Shown: one piece after another, positions 58,111-64,000 of the stretch
Layout of the letters: every line of letters starts with the position of its first letter
Numbering within the stretch: the stretch's first letter is position 1
Assembly (NCBI GenBank): GCA_009760885.1
Contig: CM019699.1
Coordinates: 44,682,268 to 44,746,267 of the forward strand
Direction of reading: 5' to 3'
DNA: 64,000 nucleotides
Source of the DNA: Achatina immaculata
Taxonomy: Eukaryota > Mollusca > Gastropoda > Stylommatophora > Achatinidae
Notes under the pieces: generated by a model
The model's database searches: none
The model's input: the letters and a program-made list of their open reading frames with translations, nothing else
What the model was told of the DNA's origin: nothing
Position numbers and translations under genes: made by a program

Positions 58111-58189
58111 TCGCACATCCTAGAGCCAGCTGTTAACTATTCTATTCTCTCTCTCATTTTTCTACATCTTCCTCCTGGGTCTCCTCTGT

Positions 58190-58815
58190 GTCTACAATTT
58201 TCACGTGTTCATCCCAACTATTTTACTCTAACTCTCTCGTATACTGTACCAACTATTTTACTCTAACTCTCTCGTATACTGTACCAACTATTTTACTCTA
58301 ACTCTCTGGTGTACTGTGCCAAATATTTTACTCGTATACTGCTCCAGCTATTTTACTCTAACTCTCTCGTATACTGTACCAACTATTTTACTCTAACTCT
58401 CTCGTATACTGTACCAACTATTTTACTCTAACTCTCTGGTGTACTGTGCCAAATATTTTACTCGTATACTGCTCCAGCTATTTTACTCTAACTCTCTCGT
58501 ATACTGTACCAACTATTTTACTCTAACTCTCTCGTATACTGCTCCAGCTATTTTACTCTAACTCTCTCGTATACTGTACCAACTATTTTACTCTAACTCT
58601 CTCGTATACTGTACCAACTATTTTACTCTAACTCTCTCGTATACTGTACCAACTATTTTACTCTAACTCTCTCGTATACTGCTCCAGCTATTTTACTCTA
58701 ACTCTCTCGTATACTGCTCCAGCTATTTTACTCTAACTCTCTCGTATACTGTACCAACTATTTTACTCTAACTCTCTCGTATACTGCTCCAGCTATTTTA
58801 CTCTAAATCTCTCAT
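58190..58815. repeat. 35-bp minisatellite (ctattttactctaactctct)
   Basis: About seventeen units of accaactattttactctaac plus tctctcgtatactgt, with a 'gctccagcta' variant. Its last units are copied again at 60430-60560 by the segmental duplication. Confidence 0.96.
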
Positions 58816-58833
58816 GTACTGTAAAGTCTATTT

Positions 58834-58834
<1 letters not shown>

Positions 58835-58887
<53 letters not shown>
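58835..58887. repeat. (CT)n microsatellite, copy 1
   Basis: About 25 CT units; the copy at about 60577-60627 is slightly shorter. Confidence 0.95.
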
Positions 58888-58888
<1 letters not shown>

Positions 58889-58969
58889 GTACTGTACCAA
58901 ATTCAAACAGTTCAAATTAGCTTTGTCACGCTGACCTATGTGACTGAAAATATCCTTTACGCTTATGCA

Positions 58970-59255
58970 TATATGTATGTATGTATGTACTATATGTGTG
59001 TATTATGTAAGTATGCATGTATGTATGTATATATGCATGTGTGCATGTATGTATTTGTGTGTATGTATATAAGTATTATGTACAAATAAGTATTATGTAC
59101 AGGCATGCAAGTATGTGTGTATATCTGTACTTGTATGTATATGTGTATGTGTATGTATGTATGTATGTGTGTGTATGTATGTATGTAGGTATGTATGTTA
59201 TGTATGTGTGTATGTATGTATGTTATGTATGTATGTATGTATGTATGTACACATG
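58970..59255. repeat. (TATG)n-rich region, copy 1
   Basis: Interrupted tatg/tgtg tetramers over about 285 bp. It produces Tyr/Met/Cys/Val-rich open frames that are artefacts. The duplicate lies at about 60710-60995. Confidence 0.9.
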
Positions 59256-59935
59256 TTTGTACACTGCTGGTTTAACTCGTTCACGCCAGAATTAATTTCC
59301 TCGCGTTGTCAGAATAAATTTGTACGAGTAATTTTGGTAGACTAGAAGAAAGTTACTCTACAATCTAAAACTACGGCTTGGCTAGATGTTCTATATTTCA
59401 TTTCGTTTAGACCTTGCCTAAATACAGCTCTGCGCATTGATTGCTATAGGTAGTGAAAGCTGTACCAGCAGTGCCAATGTTGTTCTGTAGTGAAAGAGTT
59501 AATCCGGATCTTACAGTAATCCACCCTAATCAATGAAAGGTACGTGTGCCGCCTGCCATACTAGCTACAGACACCCTACGCTGTTTTGATAACACATTGA
59601 CTGCCATTAATATATTGTTTGATATGAAATGTTATAAATCAAAATCTGAGATAACATGTCCCCCACTACGTCTTTCTTACACAAAAATGTGAAGTGAAAG
59701 ACTTGTATTTTACTGACAGAAATGTTCAGGTGTTGATGACAGCCGGTATTCAAAGAGCAGAGCAGCCTAGAGTAGTATGTCAACATGAAGCTAGAATAAT
59801 GGCTTTATTCTGACTAGTCTCTTCTGGACCTAACACGTAATCTAAACTGTGAGAGTATTCTGTCTTCGTCTTTATATCGGGCCACGGAGACGGTTGGCTG
59901 CCTGGCCAAATGTTTGTTATGTAACAATTTGCTTA
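59256..59935. other. Unique sequence inside the duplication, no gene recognised
   Basis: Single-copy-like sequence, present again at 60996-61675 without visible change. It includes 'ttaactcgttcacgccagaa' and 'agtgaaagagttaatccgga', phrases that may belong to a dispersed element, but I cannot define ends. Confidence 0.4.
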
Positions 59936-59936
59936 C

Positions 59937-59995
<59 letters not shown>

Positions 59996-60068
59996 CAGAA
60001 GCACTAGTAATAGTTGTAGTAGTAACAGTTATTGTAGTGGGAGCAGCAGCAGCAGTAGTAGTAGTAGG

Positions 60069-60104
<36 letters not shown>

Positions 60105-60105
60105 C
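59937..60105. repeat. (GTA)n/(GCA)n trinucleotide region, copy 1
   Basis: About 19 GTA units are followed by mixed gta/gca triplets. The duplicate at 61677-61848 has one more GTA. The Val/Ala-rich open frame is an artefact. Confidence 0.95.
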
Positions 60106-60199
60106 CAATGTTAGCCATGTTTGATAACGGGGTAAATGAAGGCGTGAAGAAAGGCCGTACTCTTGTCTTCGCATCCGCTGATCCTCTACCTCAATGGTC

Positions 60200-60429
60200 T
60201 CCAAACTTTGTCAAGTCATGAACTCCTCAAACCAACGATAACTAAACAAGCGCTTCATCTCATACACACAGACTCCTCAAGACAACGATAACTGAACAAG
60301 CGCTCCATCTCATAACATACAGACTCCTCAAGACAATGATAACTAAAAAACGCCCCATCTCATACACACAGGCTCCTCAAGACAATGATAACTAAACAAG
60401 CGCCCCATCTCATACAAAGACTCCTCAAG
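60200..60429. repeat. 50-bp minisatellite, left copy
   Basis: Four to five units of the 50-bp repeat end at the duplication junction (ctcctcaag joined to ctattttactc). Confidence 0.95.
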
Positions 60430-60575
60430 CTATTTTACTCTAACTCTCTCGTATACTGCTCCAGCTATTTTACTCTAACTCTCTCGTATACTGTACCAAC
60501 TATTTTACTCTAACTCTCTCGTATACTGCTCCAGCTATTTTACTCTAAATCTCTCATGTACTGTAAAGTCTATTT

Positions 60576-60628
<53 letters not shown>

Positions 60629-61676
60629 GTACTGTACCAAATTCAAACAGTTCAAATTAGCTTTGTCACGCTGACCTATGTGACTGAAAATATCCTTTAC
60701 GCTTATGCATATATGTATGTATGTATGTACTATATGTGTGTATTATGTAAGTATGCATGTATGTATGTATATATGCATGTGTGCATGTATGTATTTGTGT
60801 GTATGTATATAAGTATTATGTACAAATAAGTATTATGTACAGGCATGCAAGTATGTGTGTATATCTGTACTTGTATGTATATGTGTATGTGTATGTATGT
60901 ATGTATGTGTGTGTATGTATGTATGTAGGTATGTATGTTATGTATGTGTGTATGTATGTATGTTATGTATGTATGTATGTATGTATGTACACATGTTTGT
61001 ACACTGCTGGTTTAACTCGTTCACGCCAGAATTAATTTCCTCGCGTTGTCAGAATAAATTTGTACGAGTAATTTTGGTAGACTAGAAGAAAGTTACTCTA
61101 CAATCTAAAACTACGGCTTGGCTAGATGTTCTATATTTCATTTCGTTTAGACCTTGCCTAAATACAGCTCTGCGCATTGATTGCTATAGGTAGTGAAAGC
61201 TGTACCAGCAGTGCCAATGTTGTTCTGTAGTGAAAGAGTTAATCCGGATCTTACAGTAATCCACCCTAATCAATGAAAGGTACGTGTGCCGCCTGCCATA
61301 CTAGCTACAGACACCCTACGCTGTTTTGATAACACATTGACTGCCATTAATATATTGTTTGATATGAAATGTTATAAATCAAAATCTGAGATAACATGTC
61401 CCCCACTACGTCTTTCTTACACAAAAATGTGAAGTGAAAGACTTGTATTTTACTGACAGAAATGTTCAGGTGTTGATGACAGCCGGTATTCAAAGAGCAG
61501 AGCAGCCTAGAGTAGTATGTCAACATGAAGCTAGAATAATGGCTTTATTCTGACTAGTCTCTTCTGGACCTAACACGTAATCTAAACTGTGAGAGTATTC
61601 TGTCTTCGTCTTTATATCGGGCCACGGAGACGGTTGGCTGCCTGGCCAAATGTTTGTTATGTAACAATTTGCTTAC

Positions 61677-61738
<62 letters not shown>

Positions 61739-61811
61739 CAGAAGCACTAGTAATAGTTGTAGTAGTAACAGTTATTGTAGTGGGAGCAGCAGCAGCAGTA
61801 GTAGTAGTAGG

Positions 61812-61847
<36 letters not shown>

Positions 61848-62171
61848 CCAATGTTAGCCATGTTTGATAACGGGGTAAATGAAGGCGTGAAGAAAGGCCG
61901 TACTCTTGTCTTCGCATCCGCTGATCCTCTACCTCAATGGTCTCCAAACTTTGTCAAGTCATGAACTCCTCAAACCAACGATAACTAAACAAGCGCTTCA
62001 TCTCATACACACAGACTCCTCAAGACAACGATAACTGAACAAGCGCTCCATCTCATAACATACAGACTCCTCAAGACAATGATAACTAAAAAACGCCCCA
62101 TCTCATACACACAGGCTCCTCAAGACAATGATAACTAAACAAGCGCCCCATCTCATACAAAGACTCCTCAA
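60430..62171. repeat. Tandem segmental duplication, copy 2
   Basis: Second copy of 58688-60429. Its right end flows without a break into the continuing 50-bp array, so copy 2 keeps the original right flank. Confidence 0.95.
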
Positions 62172-64000
62172 GACAACGATAACTAAACAAGCGCTCCATC
62201 TCATACACACAGGCTCCTCAAGACAATGATAACTAAACAGCGCCCCATCTCATACACACAGGCTCCTCAAGACAATGATAACTAAGCAAGCGCCCCATCT
62301 CATACACACAGGCTCCTCAAGACAATGATAACTAAACAGCGCCCCATCTCATACATACAGATTCCTCAAGACAATGATAACTAAACAGCGCCCCATCTCA
62401 TACACACAGGCTCCTCAAGACAATGATAACTAAACAAGTGCCCCATCTCATACATACAGATTCCTCAAGACAATGATAACTAAACAAGCGCCCCATCTCA
62501 TACACACAGGCTCCTCAAGACAATGATAACTAAACAAGCGCCCCATCTCATACAAAGACTCCTCAAGACAACGATAACTAAACAAGCGCCCCATCTCATA
62601 CACACAGGCTCCTCAAGACAACGATAACTAAACAAGCGCCCCATCTCATAACATACAGACTCCTCAAGACAATGATAACTAAAAAACGCCCCATCTCATA
62701 CACACAGGCTCCTCAAGACAATGATAACTAAACAAGCGCCCCATCTCATACAAAGACTCCTCAAGACAACGATAACTAAACAAGCGCTCCATCTCATACA
62801 CACAGGCTCCTCAAGACAATGATAACTAAACAGCGCCCCATCTCATACACACAGGCTCCTCAAGACAATGATAACTAAGCAAGCGCCCCATCTCATACAC
62901 ACAGGCTCCTCAAGACAATGATAACTAAACAGCGCCCCATCTCATACATACAGATTCCTCAAGACAATGATAACTAAACAGCGCCCCATCTCATACACAC
63001 AGGCTCCTCAAGACAATGATAACTAAACAAGTGCCCCATCTCATACATACAGATTCCTCAAGACAATGATAACTAAACAAGCGCCCCATCTCATACACAC
63101 AGGCTCCTCAAGACAATGATAACTAAACAAGCGCCCCATCTCATACAAAGACTCCTCAAGACAACGATAACTAAACAAGCGCCCCATCTCATACACACAG
63201 GCTCCTCAAGACAACGATAACTAAACAAGCGCCCCATCTCATACACACAGGCTCCTCAAGACAATGATAACTAAACAAGCGCCCTATCTCATACACACAG
63301 GCTCCTCAAGAAAATGATAACTAAACAAGCGCCCCATCTCATACACACAGGCTCCTCAAGAAAATGATAACTAAACAAGCGCCCCATCTCATACACACAG
63401 ACTCCTCAAGACAACGATAACTAAACAGGCGCCCCATCTCATACACACAGACTCCTCAAGACAACGATAACTAAACAGGCGCCCCATCTCATACACACAG
63501 GCTCCTCAAGACAACGATAACTAAACAGGCGCCCCATCTCATACACACAGGCTCCTCAAGACAACGATAACTAAACAGGCGCCCCATCTCATACACACAG
63601 GCTCCTCAAGACAACGATAACTAAACAAGCGCCCCATCTCATACACACAGGCTCCTCAAGACAACGATAACTAAACAAGCGCCCCATCTCATACACACAG
63701 GCTCCTCAAGACAACGATAACTAAACAGGCGCCCCATCTCATACACGCAGGCTCCTCAAGACAACGATAACTAAACAGGCGCCCCATCTCATACACACAG
63801 GCTCCTCAAGACAACGATAACTAAACAAGCGCCCCATCTCATACACACAGACTCCTCAAGACAACGATAACTAAACAGGCGCCCCATCTCATACACACAG
63901 GCTCCTCAAGACAACGATAACTAAACAGGCGCCCCATCTCATACACACAGGCTCCTCAAGACAACGATAACTAAACAAGCGCCCCATCTCATACACACAG
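61940..64000. repeat. 50-bp minisatellite, about 41 copies, continuing past the window
   Basis: The unit is aaacaagcgccccatctcat, acacacaggctcctcaagac, aatgataact. Variants (aaagactcc, aacatacag, gattcctc) recur in the same order at about 62030-62560 and 62620-63150, a block duplication of about 590 bp. Units after 63350 are very homogeneous. The array is cut by the window end. Confidence 0.97.

Larger units (their letters stand above)
58688..60429. repeat. Tandem segmental duplication, copy 1 (about 1742 bp)
   Basis: It runs from inside the 35-bp array through (CT)n, a TATG-rich region, single-copy sequence, (GTA)n and the start of the 50-bp array, and is repeated at 60430. Visible differences are only in microsatellite length: (CT)n is about one unit shorter and (GTA)n one unit longer in copy 2. 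Confidence 0.95.

Noticed and set aside
54967..58118. CLVRCLLVAD repeat proteins of 160-210 codons
   Set aside because: The 30-bp unit is ten codons, so any stop-free frame stays open across units. Minus-strand frames are open as well, and the frames break wherever a unit has a single-base indel.
58814..61085. Tyr/Met/Cys/Val-rich ORFs in the TATG region
   Set aside because: Tetranucleotide repeat translation; multiple overlapping frames.
59914..61857. Val/Ala-rich ORF of 66-67 codons
   Set aside because: Direct translation of (GTA)n/(GCA)n microsatellite.
7220..64000. CRISPR-like appearance of regular repeats
   Set aside because: Units abut directly with no unique spacers, transposons and splice signals are animal-type, and there are no cas genes.

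Overview
This is a eukaryotic, almost certainly invertebrate metazoan, nuclear genome window. The evidence is a set of decayed animal transposons (RTE-type LINEs, a mariner, a Tc1, a Helitron-like remnant, tRNA-derived SINE-like copies), GT-AG splice signals around the few coding-looking stretches, and extreme minisatellite density. I see no operon structure and no intact gene that I can name. The phylum cannot be fixed from the sequence alone; a mollusc or an arthropod would fit the transposon types.

Layout. 0-4.6 kb: a GT/GA-rich degenerate array with almost no C on the plus strand. 4.9-6.1 kb: CCGT/CCAT satellite, then an AT-rich degenerate array. 6.2-7.2 kb: LINE pieces, one nested in another, and a SINE-like copy. 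7.2-7.8 kb: a 30-bp minisatellite with a 90-bp higher-order period. 8.28-9.52 kb (minus): the best protein-coding candidate, a His/Ser-rich exon ending at a clean splice donor. 9.9-20.3 kb: about a dozen unrelated minisatellites, with a deleted mariner (12.07-12.85 kb) that split one array, and an 81-nt exon candidate at 18.8 kb. 20.6-21.3 kb: LINE 3' end. 21.4-27.5 kb: more arrays. 27.7-32.1 kb: a 1.84-kb tandem duplication carrying a broken Tc1. 32.4-35.5 kb: four arrays. 35.5-41.8 kb: LINE copy, a 1.3-1.45 kb tandem duplication that includes a possible signal-peptide first exon (minus), and a perfectly uniform 32-bp array of about 52 units. 41.7-46.0 kb: a 2.0-kb tandem duplication with LINE and Helitron-like material. 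47.9-53.0 kb: a 32-bp array invaded by two LINEs, one of them full length with an 11-bp target-site duplication. 54.9-58.1 kb: a 30-bp array of about 108 units with higher-order structure. 58.2-64.0 kb: a 35-bp array, a 1.74-kb tandem duplication rich in microsatellites, and a 50-bp array that runs off the window.

How it fits together. The window looks like intronic or intergenic DNA of one or more minus-strand genes with large introns. Three minus-strand exon-like segments (37.4/38.7, 18.8 and 8.3-9.5 kb) have good splice sites, and the first two have compatible phases; joining them into one gene is a hypothesis only. Most long open frames here are artefacts of arrays whose unit length is a multiple of three or whose composition excludes stop codons. 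At least four tandem segmental duplications of 1.3-2.0 kb are nearly identical between copies, so they are either very recent or partly assembly (haplotype) artefacts.
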